Source: an uncultured Clostridia bacterium (lineage in GTDB: Bacteria > Bacillota > Clostridia > Christensenellales > UBA1242). Taken from it: a stretch of DNA of 47,445 bases. The translations under genes were made by a program, and so were the position numbers. Positions 36,180-46,070 of this stretch are shown here, piece after piece (the stretch's first letter is position 1; every line of letters begins with the position of its first letter). The stretch lies in contig CALVZK010000002.1 in NCBI GenBank assembly GCA_944372505.1, positions 108,692-156,136 of the forward strand. The letters run 5' to 3'. A model generated the notes under the pieces. It worked only from the letters and a program-made list of their open reading frames with translations. It was not told the DNA's origin and did no database searches.

Positions 36180-38228
36180 TTATAATTTCATAGCAACATC
36201 CCAAGCACGCCAAATTACTGTTCTTAAATTGCCTACTTTTAAAGCATCACCGACGAGATGAACATTTTTACTTTCTTTACATAATGGAGAAGGATTATAG
36301 CCTATAGCGACTATTACATTATCAATGTTTATATTTAATTTTTTAGAATTTTGTTCTATCAAAATTTTGTTTTTTCTTATTTCTAAAACTTTGCTTTCTA
36401 AATATGTTGGAACATTTTTATATTTAAAATAGTCTCTTAAATATGATGAGTTTGCTAGACATAACCCTTTTACAGCCATTAAATCATTTTTATTTTCAAT
36501 TATTATAGGATTCTTGCCCTTTAAAATTAAATCATACGCTATTTCACAACCACTTAAGCCTCCACCAATGATTGCAACATTTTGTCCTACTTCTGCTCCA
36601 TTTAAATATTCTATAGCCTCTATTGTTAAGTCACTTCCTTTTACATCTAAATGTTTTGGTGTGGATCCAGTTGCTATAATAAATTCATCTGCTTGAATTT
36701 CTCCTAGATCATGAATTTCTGTATTAAAGTTAACTTTTATATGAAGTTTTTCTATTTGTCGTCTTTCCCAATTTATTAATGCCCTATCTCTTTCCTTAAA
36801 AGATGGTGCACTTGCTGAAATAAAAACACCACCAAGTTGATTTGATTTTTCATATATAGTAACATTATGTCCTCTTAATGAAGCAATTCTAGCACATTCC
36901 ATGCCACCAAAACCACCTCCAATTACTGCAATATTTTTTATTTTTTTTGTAGGAATAATTTTATATTTTTTGCTTTGCATAGTAATAGGATTAAGTGCAC
37001 ATCTTGACATGTGAACAACATCATTAAAATCCTCATCGTTAGGGACTCCTTTATAATGAGCCATAGGGAAACAGGCATTATGACAAAGTATACAAGGTTG
37101 AATATCTTCTTTTCTATCTTCAAGAAGTTTTGTTATCCATTGAGGATCAGTTAAAAATTGTCTTGCAAAACCAACAGCATCAATTTTATTTTCTTTAACT
37201 GCTTTTGCGCCTACATCGATATCCATTTTACCAGCACATACTACAGGAATATTTACAAATTTTTTTATATGTTCAACTTCTTTTAAATTGCAGTTATTTG
37301 GCATATAAGCAGGAGGATGAGCCCAATACCATGCGTCGTATGTTCCATTATCTGCATTTAACATATCATAGCCCGCTTCTTCTAAATATTTGACTGCTTT
37401 TTCACTTTCTTTTAAATCTCTGCCTACTTCTACAAAACTTTCTCCTGGTATAGCACCTTGACAAAAGCCTTTAGTTTTACTAACGACAGAGTACCTTAAA
37501 GAAACGGGATAGTCCTTTCCACATAATTTTTTAATTGCTTTTACTACTTGAATAGGAAAACGATATCTATTTTCAAAACTTCCACCATATTCGTCTTCTC
37601 TAAAATTTGTATATTTAGTAGTAAATTGATCAAGAAGATATCCTTCATGAACAGCATGAACCTCTACTCCATCTACACCTGCCTCTTTACATAGTTTGCT
37701 AGTTTTTGCAAAAGCATATATTAACTCCAATATTTCATTTCTTGTTAACGCACGACAAGTAACTTTTTCAGACCATCTAGAGGGTAGTTTGCTTGGAGAT
37801 GCACAAAGATAAGATGCGTTGATAAATGGTTTAGATAAAAATCCTAAAAATTTGTTCTGGAGTAATAATTCTAAAGATTTTGTTATTGCAAAACTTCTTC
37901 CAAATCCAGCTGTTAGTTGTATAAATAATTTAGCACCAGTTTTATGTATTTCTTCCATAAAAGTCTTTAATTTTTTAAACATCTTTTTATTTTGATAAAG
38001 CCATCTACCACATATTGTGTCTTTTAGTGGAGCGATTCCTGGTATTATTAATCCTACATTGTTTTTTGCTCTTTCAAGAAAAAAATTTGCAGATTCTTTG
38101 TCAAAATGATTTGGTTTCATCCAACCAAACAGTGAAGTTCCACCCATAGGACAAAGCACTATTCTATTTTTAATTTCTACATTTCCTATTTTCCATGGGG
38201 TAAAAAGCGGTTCTAAAATTTTATCCAT
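36180..38228 (-). CDS. Old-yellow-enzyme/FadH-type NADH:flavin oxidoreductase with 4Fe-4S
   Basis: The 682-residue product has an FMN TIM-barrel domain (LFTPWKIGNVEIKNRIVLCPM, GVDGVEVHAVHEGYLLDQFTTKYTNFREDEYGG), a 4Fe-4S cluster with Cys pattern CxxCxxxC...C (CILCHNAC and SRCALNP), then FAD (IAVIGGGFGGMECARIA) and NAD(P) (VAIIGGGLSGCEIAYDL) Rossmann domains. This is the 2,4-dienoyl-CoA reductase, enoate reductase and bile-acid BaiCD/BaiH architecture, used for anaerobic reduction of unsaturated substrates. The exact substrate is unknown. GGAGG precedes the ATG, and a promoter with -35 at 38285-38290 and -10 at 38262-38267 (17-base spacer) lies upstream. Confidence 0.85.
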   Translation of the reverse strand: MDKILEPLFTPWKIGNVEIKNRIVLCPMGGTSLFGWMKPNHFDKESANFFLERAKNNVGLIIPGIAPLKDTICGRWLYQNKKMFKKLKTFMEEIHKTGAKLFIQLTAGFGRSFAITKSLELLLQNKFLGFLSKPFINASYLCASPSKLPSRWSEKVTCRALTRNEILELIYAFAKTSKLCKEAGVDGVEVHAVHEGYLLDQFTTKYTNFREDEYGGSFENRYRFPIQVVKAIKKLCGKDYPVSLRYSVVSKTKGFCQGAIPGESFVEVGRDLKESEKAVKYLEEAGYDMLNADNGTYDAWYWAHPPAYMPNNCNLKEVEHIKKFVNIPVVCAGKMDIDVGAKAVKENKIDAVGFARQFLTDPQWITKLLEDRKEDIQPCILCHNACFPMAHYKGVPNDEDFNDVVHMSRCALNPITMQSKKYKIIPTKKIKNIAVIGGGFGGMECARIASLRGHNVTIYEKSNQLGGVFISASAPSFKERDRALINWERRQIEKLHIKVNFNTEIHDLGEIQADEFIIATGSTPKHLDVKGSDLTIEAIEYLNGAEVGQNVAIIGGGLSGCEIAYDLILKGKNPIIIENKNDLMAVKGLCLANSSYLRDYFKYKNVPTYLESKVLEIRKNKILIEQNSKKLNINIDNVIVAIGYNPSPLCKESKNVHLVGDALKVGNLRTVIWRAWDVAMKL

Positions 38229-38261
38229 TTTCCCTCCTTAAATAACGATTAGTATATAAAT

Positions 38262-38290
38262 ATTTAATCATACAAAAATATAAAAGTCAA
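38262..38290 (-). promoter_or_regulatory. Promoter of the flavin oxidoreductase gene
   Basis: On the minus strand TTGACT (38285-38290) and TTAAAT (38262-38267) are 17 bases apart. Confidence 0.55.
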
Positions 38291-38420
38291 ATAAAGCAAA
38301 ATATATTTAAAATTAAATTAATTTTAGATTGATATGATTTTGTAATTTGCTTCTATCCAAATCTCTCATTTGATATATAAATTGGGAATTTTAGATTTTA
38401 AAACTATTATTTAATAAAAT

Positions 38421-38449
38421 TTGATTTTTTTTAAATAGGTGTATATAAT
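38421..38449 (+). promoter_or_regulatory. Promoter of the large lipoprotein gene
   Basis: TTGATT (38421-38426) and TATAAT (38444-38449) are 17 bases apart. The leader contains the 8-bp inverted repeat TGTTATAC (38461-38468) and GTATAACA (38496-38503), which ends right beside the AAGGAGG ribosome binding site and could occlude it. Confidence 0.6.
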
Positions 38450-38517
38450 ATATTATATAATGTTATACATTTCTTGTAGAGATTTACCGACTTGCGTATA
38501 ACACAAGGAGGGAAATA

Positions 38518-41500
38518 ATGAAAAGAAAACTTTTGATGTTTATAATGGCGATTGCTATTATTATACCTTGTTCTTTGCTTTTGAGTGCGTGTGGTGGCGG
38601 GAAAAATAATACACCAGAAGTTTCGGAGGAGGGAATTTCTGTATATATAGATGGAGCTGAAGTAAATGAACAATTTAATACTATTGAAGTAAATTATGGA
38701 GATTACTTAAATATTTCAGATTTAATTAACAATAAAATAATCGTAGAAGTGAATTACAGTAATGAAACTACCAAGAACTTGGTTTATGGTGATGGCGGAT
38801 TTATTATTTCGAATTTGCCACAAAATTTGAATGCTAATGAGCAGGGCTATAACCTTACCTTATCTTATAAAAATTATAGCAAAGAATTAATTCTCGTTAT
38901 TCATAAAAAGAATATCGACTTTTCATCTGTTGGTTGGAGTTATGATGGTTCTTATCCATTTATTTATGATGGAGAAGAAAAAACTATTGAATTAGTGGGT
39001 ATTCCAGACAATGTTGAAGTTACGTATGAAAACAATCAAAAAACAAATGCGGGGACTTATAATGCAATCGCAACAATTGAATATGACAAAACTAATTACA
39101 ATATAACAAATGATGAACATTTAGTTTTAACTCAACAATGGAGTATAAATAAAGCACAAATAGACATGGGGTCAGTTAAGTGGAATTATTCTGCCACACA
39201 GCCATATACTTACGACGGAAACAAAAAAGAAGTAAAACTAATCAATTTGCCAGAAGTCATTAGTGTAAATTATGAAAATAACGCCAAAACAAACGCAGGA
39301 ACTTATACAGCAAGAGTAAAATTAAATTATAATACAACAAATTACGAATTGATTAACATAAACTTTGTCGAAACAATAAATTGGACGATAAACAAACAAC
39401 AGATAGATAAACCTTGTGAAATAAGCGGTATATTATTTTACAAGGGTCAAGAGCAAACAGGTGTAAATTATAACTCAGAATACGTGAATATTTTATTTAC
39501 AGTCAGCGGGGATACTGTTGCTACCAATGCAGGTCAATATTCTGCAACTTTTGCCTTAATTGATACAATCAACTACGAATGGAATGATGAAAGCACAAAT
39601 GATGTTGTGATTGAATGGAAAATTGAAAAAGCTCAACTTTCTCTTAGTGGCACAAGTTGGGATTATAACACTTACGAACCATTTACTTATGACGGACAAG
39701 TAAAAACAGTTTCTATTATAGATCTGCCTGAAGGGGTAACTGTTAAAAAATATACAGGAACAATATCTGAAACAGATGCTGGAACTTATACAGCAGGTGT
39801 TGAGTTTGAATATGATGATGTAAATTATTATCTTTCTGGTGAACCACAAAAACTAGAATGGAAAATTGAAAAAGCAGAAAACACTATAAGTGGCGAATTA
39901 GTCTTAAAGGGTATAACTTATGGTGAAACACTAGGCGAACCTAGCGGAGTGTCAGCACTATATGGGGAAATGACTTATAAATATTATAATAGTGAGAAAG
40001 AGGAAATTTCTACTAAACCTACAAATGTTGGAACTTACTATGTAAAAGGGTTTTCTGTTGGCAATGATAATTGGGTAGCACAAGAAACTGAATATAAACA
40101 ATTTTATATTTCAAGAAATTATATTAGTGACCCAGAATTAGTTAGAAATAGTTTTATTTATACAGGGAATACTTTTACACCTGAGTTAGTTGAAGAAATA
40201 GATACAAATCTAATTGATATGTCAGGCGATCTATCGGGAGTAGAAATTGGTAAATATACAATTACATTTACTTTAAAAGATAAAATAAATTATGGTTGGA
40301 ATAGTGCTTTTAACACTGCACAAGAAACTGATGATATTACATTAAATTGGAGCATTATTGACAGTCCTTTAACTATGACATTGAATGGAAAATCTCTTTC
40401 TTCAAGTGAATTTGAAGCCCTTATTCAATTTAATATTGGTGATAATTGGTATGTTACGGTTAATAAAGGTTATAATTATAGCCTAAACTATGAATATTTA
40501 AATACTAATAATATTAAAGTATGGTCAGGACAAACAGACGAAGGAAGCAATAGTAATCTAGATGTAACAATTGACCCGTCACGATTCACTTATATAATTA
40601 AAATTACTCAAAATGCGGAAGATGTCTACACAAAAACAATAACTGTAAATCACGACATTTTTGAAAATGTTATGGTTGGCGATAAAGAGATGACTTTTGA
40701 TGAGTTTGTCGCAAACCCAGAAGTTGAATATGGCAAAAATTTAAAATTTAATTTAAAAACAGAATATGAGAGCATATTTACTTTTAGTGCGAATGATTTT
40801 GAAGTTACAGAAAATACCACGATTACAATAAAATATCAATTGTCAGGAGAAAGAGTTTATAAAACCATTGAGGTTTTGTGCGTAATAAAACCGGTAGAAA
40901 GTGTAACAGTTGGTTCTCAAACACTTTCGTATGAAGACTTTATTGCTAATCCTGTCGTAAAATATGGTGATACGTTATCAATTAAATTTAAATCTAATTA
41001 TACTGGGTTTTACGCAGATTATTCTTTCCCTTATGAAGTAAAAAGCGATTTTCAAATTAGAATTTATACACCCACACATGAAATTTTTGATGAAATAGAT
41101 GTAAAGTGTAGGTTAAATGTACTAACAAATATTGCAATTGATGGGGTGGGTATAACTTTTGAAGAACTTCAACAAATGCAAACAATCTATTTAGGTAGCA
41201 CATTAACTTTCACTATAAATGAAGAATTTGTAAATGTAATCGAAGTTGTCATTAATAATAATGGTCAAGACAATATATTAACAGGTCAACAAACAATTGT
41301 AGTTGAGGAAAATAATTTTTATTTGAACATTAGAGATAAATATACACAAAGTAATATAAATTCGATATCTTTAAATGTAATATTTTTTGATAGTATTGAA
41401 ATTAATGATAATATTATTGATACAACGCGATCAACATATATAGATTATAATAGGGATTTGAACGAAAATAATTTTAACATTATTATAGATGGTGATTTGC

Positions 41501-43632
41501 TTAATAAATACAAGTTATATTATACAACTACTTATTCTTCCGCAAAAGTTGAAATTACACAACCAACATTTGAAGTTTCAATAGAAGAAATTAAAGAGTA
41601 TTTATATATTTATGTAATTTACGATAACGATGTCATACCAGTATTAACTATACATTTTATAGACTTTTGCCCTGTTGAAACAGTTTCGGTACAAGTTTAT
41701 CAACAAAATTCTATAGATAATCCACAATCTTACATTGACAATGACGAAATAAGTATAACTAGTTATGGGGTTATTAATAGTTTAAGTCTAACATATAAAG
41801 ATGGTTATACTGATTGCACATATAAAGTTTTTGATGAAAACGGACTTGAAATTGATGATTTCATGACTATAAAAAATACAACATATACTATTAAAATTTA
41901 TTCTGATAATACTGAAATATATTCATTCTTATTTAAAGTTAAGTATCAATTCAATAATTTAATTGATGGCATGCAATATATAGGTGATGCAAATGTGGCT
42001 TCAATTGTTACAAATGATAGTCAATTATCAATTCCAAATTTAACTGATACTGAATATTTTACTAATCAAAGTATAATGTTTAATGGGTCTAACTCAGTAA
42101 CATTAACAGAAGGACAGCAAACAATTGAAGTAGTTTACTCTTTTACAGTCAATCAAAAAACCTTTACTTATGCTTTTGATTTAATAGTAGAATATGTCTT
42201 ACAGGAAGACAATCCAATAGATTATGTAAGTGGTATTACAATAAATTATACTGATATCTGGGGAAATTCTTATGCAGTTAGCTTTGATTCCAATTTAAAA
42301 TTTACAAATTGGGAATGTGATTTATCAGATATAGCATTTGTCGAAGAAAATGATATTATAATTGATACCGCATATATAGTTGTTTCAAAAGAAATAAAAT
42401 TTTCAGAAGATAAAACATATTGTTGGCTTGAATATGTAATTGATGTTGATGGACAAAATAAAACATTTAGAGGTTATATAAAAACAACTGGCACCATTTC
42501 AAATAATACTAATGCACAAATAATATTTTCAGATGCAAAAACCGAAGAAGATCTAACTAATTTGCTTGTTGATAATACTTATACAATAGAAAAAGTTAAT
42601 GTCTTTGGCGATTTAGAAATAATTTTAGAAGATGAAAATGCAAGAATTGAGTATTATTTCAATGGCAAAATTGTTGATGGAAACAATATTGCGTTAAATC
42701 CAATTGGAACTTATACAGTAAAGATATTTTCATCTGGAACTTATACAGTAAAAATATTTTCATCAGACAACACTGCAACAAGATCTATAAATATTATAGT
42801 TCAAGACTATGAAAGCTTAATGTTTGAAGCTTTCTATGAAAGTGAAAGACTTTATCTTGAATATTCAAATAATGGTCCAATAGGCAATATGACAATGAAA
42901 TATAATCCTTTGACGGGACCTTACTTTATAGGTTACTTTGGTGAAAAGAATTTAACTGGTTTAACACAAGTTACGATTTCAGGTAATTCTGCTTATGAAA
43001 ATATGCTTTATTATTCTGATAAAGAAACGCCTATAACAAACCTTGATAATCTTGTTTTAGATATAATGACTGATTTAGATGGCTCAATAACTGAAATTAT
43101 TGGTGGTAAATATGTGTTGGTATATGCAAAAATTGAAAATGTTTATCATGCAATATATTTTATATTTGAAAATCGACCACCTTATCCAATGACATTTAGT
43201 TTTGATACGGATAAGAATGGTGAAATAAATGAAAACGACACGCAAATTAGTTTAAAAGTTAATTTAGAAGAAGCTGAAACAGGAGTTGTTGATTTAGGGG
43301 ATTTCTATATTGGAGAAAGTGGACCAAGTGTTGAAGTAACAAGAGAAGAACTTGGAATGGCTGAAACCGAAACAACTGTTAATGCAACTGTAAATTGGTT
43401 ATCAACATTTGAAGATTATAGTTATCAATATTTTACTGATTTACCAGAAGGGCAAGATATGCCTGAATTAATAGGACCGAGTGAAGACAATTTAACTTCA
43501 ACTTTCACACTGAATTTTGTAGATGATGGCAGTGGGCAACTTGTTGCAACAATTTATGTTTGCTCTGAGGGTGCAACACAAGAAACCCTAAAGGAATTGA
43601 TTGTTCCGGTTACATTTATATTGGTTGATTAA
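38518..43632 (+). CDS. Large surface lipoprotein with MBG-like repeats and an EF-hand-like motif
   Basis: The 1704-residue product has a lipoprotein signal with lipobox LLSAC (Cys at about residue 25) followed by GGG, so it is processed by Lgt and LspA. Residues about 130-610 hold tandem MBG-type beta units with the recurring pattern W-YDG-xPFxYDG, then LPxxVxVxYENNxKTNAGTY. A second repeat family near 710-900 uses VGDKEMTFDEFVANPEVEYG and VGSQTLSYEDFIANPVVKYG. Residues around 1562-1574 read FDTDKNGEINEND, a single EF-hand or dockerin-like calcium loop. There is no catalytic domain, so it is probably an adhesin or binding scaffold. A 30-base tandem duplication lies at 42706-42765. Confidence 0.8.
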   Translation: MKRKLLMFIMAIAIIIPCSLLLSACGGGKNNTPEVSEEGISVYIDGAEVNEQFNTIEVNYGDYLNISDLINNKIIVEVNYSNETTKNLVYGDGGFIISNLPQNLNANEQGYNLTLSYKNYSKELILVIHKKNIDFSSVGWSYDGSYPFIYDGEEKTIELVGIPDNVEVTYENNQKTNAGTYNAIATIEYDKTNYNITNDEHLVLTQQWSINKAQIDMGSVKWNYSATQPYTYDGNKKEVKLINLPEVISVNYENNAKTNAGTYTARVKLNYNTTNYELININFVETINWTINKQQIDKPCEISGILFYKGQEQTGVNYNSEYVNILFTVSGDTVATNAGQYSATFALIDTINYEWNDESTNDVVIEWKIEKAQLSLSGTSWDYNTYEPFTYDGQVKTVSIIDLPEGVTVKKYTGTISETDAGTYTAGVEFEYDDVNYYLSGEPQKLEWKIEKAENTISGELVLKGITYGETLGEPSGVSALYGEMTYKYYNSEKEEISTKPTNVGTYYVKGFSVGNDNWVAQETEYKQFYISRNYISDPELVRNSFIYTGNTFTPELVEEIDTNLIDMSGDLSGVEIGKYTITFTLKDKINYGWNSAFNTAQETDDITLNWSIIDSPLTMTLNGKSLSSSEFEALIQFNIGDNWYVTVNKGYNYSLNYEYLNTNNIKVWSGQTDEGSNSNLDVTIDPSRFTYIIKITQNAEDVYTKTITVNHDIFENVMVGDKEMTFDEFVANPEVEYGKNLKFNLKTEYESIFTFSANDFEVTENTTITIKYQLSGERVYKTIEVLCVIKPVESVTVGSQTLSYEDFIANPVVKYGDTLSIKFKSNYTGFYADYSFPYEVKSDFQIRIYTPTHEIFDEIDVKCRLNVLTNIAIDGVGITFEELQQMQTIYLGSTLTFTINEEFVNVIEVVINNNGQDNILTGQQTIVVEENNFYLNIRDKYTQSNINSISLNVIFFDSIEINDNIIDTTRSTYIDYNRDLNENNFNIIIDGDLLNKYKLYYTTTYSSAKVEITQPTFEVSIEEIKEYLYIYVIYDNDVIPVLTIHFIDFCPVETVSVQVYQQNSIDNPQSYIDNDEISITSYGVINSLSLTYKDGYTDCTYKVFDENGLEIDDFMTIKNTTYTIKIYSDNTEIYSFLFKVKYQFNNLIDGMQYIGDANVASIVTNDSQLSIPNLTDTEYFTNQSIMFNGSNSVTLTEGQQTIEVVYSFTVNQKTFTYAFDLIVEYVLQEDNPIDYVSGITINYTDIWGNSYAVSFDSNLKFTNWECDLSDIAFVEENDIIIDTAYIVVSKEIKFSEDKTYCWLEYVIDVDGQNKTFRGYIKTTGTISNNTNAQIIFSDAKTEEDLTNLLVDNTYTIEKVNVFGDLEIILEDENARIEYYFNGKIVDGNNIALNPIGTYTVKIFSSGTYTVKIFSSDNTATRSINIIVQDYESLMFEAFYESERLYLEYSNNGPIGNMTMKYNPLTGPYFIGYFGEKNLTGLTQVTISGNSAYENMLYYSDKETPITNLDNLVLDIMTDLDGSITEIIGGKYVLVYAKIENVYHAIYFIFENRPPYPMTFSFDTDKNGEINENDTQISLKVNLEEAETGVVDLGDFYIGESGPSVEVTREELGMAETETTVNATVNWLSTFEDYSYQYFTDLPEGQDMPELIGPSEDNLTSTFTLNFVDDGSGQLVATIYVCSEGATQETLKELIVPVTFILVD
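42706..42765 (+). repeat. 30-bp in-frame tandem duplication in the lipoprotein gene
   Basis: Two consecutive 30-base units encode GTYTVKIFSS twice, differing only at two third-codon positions. It looks like a recent duplication. Confidence 0.9.
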
Positions 43633-43653
43633 AAACTAAACAACTAAAAAATT

Positions 43654-43684
43654 AAAAGTCAATCTATCATAGATTGACTTTTAT
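43654..43684. terminator. Strong terminator after the lipoprotein gene
   Basis: AAAAGTCAATCTA and TAGATTGACTTTT form a 13-bp perfect stem with a TCA loop and T residues. Confidence 0.9.
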
Positions 43685-43794
43685 TATTTTAGAATTTGTA
43701 AATATTTTAAATAAACTCTTATATATAAAGATAAAATTCTTCTAAATACTATAAAACGCTATTGTTTGCTATTATTTTTATTATATGGTAAAAG

Positions 43795-43875
43795 AAATTT
43801 AAAATTGTGCACCTATATACATTTAGTCTATATTTTGTAAAAATCAAGTGTTTTAAAACTGCATAAAATTTAAAT
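43795..43875. repeat. Noncoding repeat element, copy A
   Basis: This segment aligns with 46071-46155. The best shared block is AAGTGTTTTAAAACTGC, and a CACCTATATACATTT stretch corresponds to TACCTACATACACCT in the other copy. Overall identity by eye is about 70 percent, without coding potential in either copy. Confidence 0.65.
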
Positions 43876-43888
43876 TAATAGAGATTTA

Positions 43889-43945
43889 TTAAAACCACAA
43901 GCAAGTTGCTTTATAGCTTTTAATGTAACATATTTATTTTTTTGT
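43889..43945 (-). pseudogene. Degenerate fragment of an XRE regulator gene
   Basis: On the minus strand it reads KNKYVTLKAIKQLACGFN, matching RNKNVTLKTIMQLARGFD of the intact XRE protein at 46893-47135. Only about 55 bases remain recognisable, with no start or stop. It lies next to the copy A noncoding element. Confidence 0.8.
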
Positions 43946-43974
43946 AAATTATAAAAATTTTATATTTTTTAATT

Positions 43975-44002
43975 TTGGGAAATTTTATTTTTGTATTATA
44001 AT
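43975..44002 (+). promoter_or_regulatory. Promoter of the first NUDIX gene
   Basis: TTGGGA (43975-43980) and TATAAT (43997-44002) are 16 bases apart; GGAGG follows ahead of the ATG at 44021. Confidence 0.5.
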
Positions 44003-44020
44003 TTTTATGGAGGATATTTA

Positions 44021-44524
44021 ATGGAAATAATAGATTTATATGATGAAAACAAGGTTTTAACTGGAGAAAAAATTGTTAGAGGGGAACCAATTCCTTCAGG
44101 AAAATATAAGTTGTCTATACATATTTGGATAATGAACGATGATGATAAAGTATACATTCAAAAGCGAGCCAGTGGAAGAAGAATATTCCCTAACAAATGG
44201 GAAAATCCGGGTGGAGGAGCCATATCTGGACAAAACAGCGAAGAAACGTTTATTAGAGAATTTAAAGAGGAATTAGGAATAATACCCAATATTAAAAATT
44301 CTAAACTTATATTTACTCTTAAGAGAGAAAAAGATTTTGTCGATATATGGCTTGTAAAGCAAAATTTTGAAATTTCTTTTTTAAAATTACAAAAAGCAGA
44401 AGTTGCAGAAGCAAAGTGGGTTTCTTTTGACGAATTAAATCAAATGATAGAAAATGATGAGTTTTGCCCCACTATTATGCAGAGTTTAATTCCTTTTATT
44501 AACTATTTAAAAGAAAGAAAATGA
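44021..44524 (+). CDS. NUDIX hydrolase, IPP-isomerase-like
   Basis: I chose the ATG at 44021 (167 residues), because the TATAAT at 43997-44002 and the GGAGG at about 44009 lie upstream of it; the TTG at 43991 would overlap the promoter. The Nudix region reads NPGGGAISGQNSEETFIREF then KEELGI; the REFKEELGI half is intact but the first Nudix glutamate is Gln. The opening (IDLYDENKVLTGEKIVRGEPI) resembles the NUDIX isopentenyl-diphosphate isomerase-like proteins, which act on short phosphorylated substrates. The substrate is unknown. Confidence 0.8.
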   Translation: MEIIDLYDENKVLTGEKIVRGEPIPSGKYKLSIHIWIMNDDDKVYIQKRASGRRIFPNKWENPGGGAISGQNSEETFIREFKEELGIIPNIKNSKLIFTLKREKDFVDIWLVKQNFEISFLKLQKAEVAEAKWVSFDELNQMIENDEFCPTIMQSLIPFINYLKERK

Positions 44525-44816
44525 GAGGTGTATCGTTTATAATATTTAATTAAGGGCAATTATTATTAAATTTCAGAAGCTCATTTTTTATCAAAAATAA
44601 ATACATTTAATAACGAGGAAATTCAAAATATATTATAGAATTTATTCAAATAATAATACATGTTTATGCTTTAGATAATGGCAAATATCTTTATGTTACT
44701 TAATTTATAAGAATAAAGTGGGATACTAAAGTTCAAAAAAATTTTAATAATGTGGCGTAAATCTTTTTATAATTGTTATTTAGTAGTTTATAATAAACAA
44801 AAGGAGAAATATTTAA
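44525..44816. other. Intergenic region with possible decayed coding fragments
   Basis: About 290 bases separate the two NUDIX genes. One frame gives ISEAHFLSKINTFNNEEIQN and another IIHVYALDNGKYLYVT, each cut by stops. These look protein-like, so it may be a gene remnant, but I cannot name a parent and AT-rich DNA gives such phrases by chance. Confidence 0.3.
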
Positions 44817-45266
44817 ATGCAGAAAAGAGTGAGTTGTAGAGCTATTATATTTGATAATGAAAGAATGGTTTCAATGTATAGAGAAAATGGTGATAGAGTC
44901 TACTATACATTTCCTGGTGGTGGCATGGAAAAAAATGAAACTGAAGAAGAATGCGTTGTAAGAGAGGTTAAAGAAGAATTTGGGATTGATATAAAACCTG
45001 TAAAAAAAGTATATGTATATGAAGATGAAAAATCAATTCAAAACTTTTATTTATGTGATTGGCTTAAAGGGGAATTAGGTTCAGGAGTAGGCGAGGAATT
45101 TCAAGACGATAGAAATAAAGGGGTTTATGTTCCTAGTCTTATTTATGTTAATAAAATTCAAGATTTACCACTTATGCCTCCTATTGTTGCGAAACAATTA
45201 GTTGAAGATGTAAAAAAATATAATTATAAATTATCAAAAGAAGTTATTGAAATGAAAGGTGAATAA
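44817..45266 (+). CDS. NUDIX hydrolase
   Basis: The 149-residue product carries a complete Nudix box: FPGGGMEKNETEEECVVREV then KEEFGI (GX5EX7REUXEEXGU satisfied). The protein begins MQKRVSCRAIIFDNERMVSM, the usual first strand of the fold. It hydrolyses a nucleoside diphosphate linked to X, identity unknown. AAAGGAG precedes the ATG, and the stop overlaps the next start as TAATG, so the two are translationally coupled. Confidence 0.88.
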   Translation: MQKRVSCRAIIFDNERMVSMYRENGDRVYYTFPGGGMEKNETEEECVVREVKEEFGIDIKPVKKVYVYEDEKSIQNFYLCDWLKGELGSGVGEEFQDDRNKGVYVPSLIYVNKIQDLPLMPPIVAKQLVEDVKKYNYKLSKEVIEMKGE

Positions 45267-46047
45267 TGGATATTGGTATTTATTATTTAAACGGGTGGAA
45301 TATTTCACAAGAAGATTTATTAAAAAAATTAAAAATTCTGGATTTGATTATATAGGATTATATTGGGAAGATGAATCTGATAATCAAATAAGTAAATTAG
45401 TGACAATTTGTAGAGATATAGGTTTGAAAATTGAAGCTATGCATGGACCAATAAAAGATAATATTTTGATATGGGACCAAAATAAATATGAAAATGATTA
45501 TTTTTTAAAATTAAAACATATGATAAAAAAATCAGCTGAATTAGGGATTGAAAAATTTATTTTGCATCCTTGTGGAAAAGAAGTAACTTCTTTTAATAAA
45601 ATTGGTTTAAAGAGATTTAAAGAATTAGTAAAACTTTGCGAAAGTTTCAACATTCAATTATTGTTAGAAAACTTAAGAACAATTGATCATCTAATTTATA
45701 TTTTAGAAAAAATTAAATCTAAAAATTTAAATATATGTTTTGACACAGGGCATGCTAACGTTTGGTGTTATCCACCTGTGGACTTTGTAAAAAAATATAA
45801 AGATAAAATAAAAACTGTTCATATAAATGATAACTTTGCGACACCATTAGGGGATTATCATTTAATTCCTGGAGAAAGTAATATAAAATGGCCACAATTA
45901 ATGAATATTTTATATAAATATTATAAAGGCCCAGTAATGTTGGAATTAAATAATTTTAAATTAAAAGAGAAATCATATCATAGTCTTTATAAATATTTAA
46001 AAAGTGCTTTTAATGCTACACAAAAATTATTAAGTTATATAAAATAA
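45266..46047 (+). CDS. Xylose-isomerase-like TIM barrel (sugar phosphate isomerase/epimerase), frameshift at an A7 tract
   Basis: The ATG at 45266 overlaps the preceding stop (TAATG) and gives MDIGIYYLNGWNISQEDLLK, the expected beginning of this family. That frame ends at a TAG near 45354. A -1 change at the A7 run 45322-45328 (or at the A5 run 45331-45335) continues into KNSGFDYIGLYWED and the rest: ILHPCGKEVTSFNKIGLKRF, LLLENLRTIDHLI, ICFDTGHANVW, TVHINDN, GDYHLIPGESNIKW and VMLELNNF, the metal-binding strands of AP-endonuclease-2-type barrels. A GTG at 45259 opens the second frame but has no ribosome binding site and a non-family N-terminus. It is either slippage, a mutation or a read error. 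Confidence 0.75.
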
Positions 46048-46070
46048 AGTACTTATTTTTTTGTGCAAAA

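Noticed and set aside
38431-38673. Minus-strand reading frame opposite the lipoprotein start
   Set aside because: It is antisense to the signal peptide and promoter region of the lipoprotein gene and has no ribosome binding site.
43991-44020. Longer N-terminus for the first NUDIX protein
   Set aside because: The TTG start overlaps the likely -10 box, and the ribosome binding site serves the ATG at 44021.
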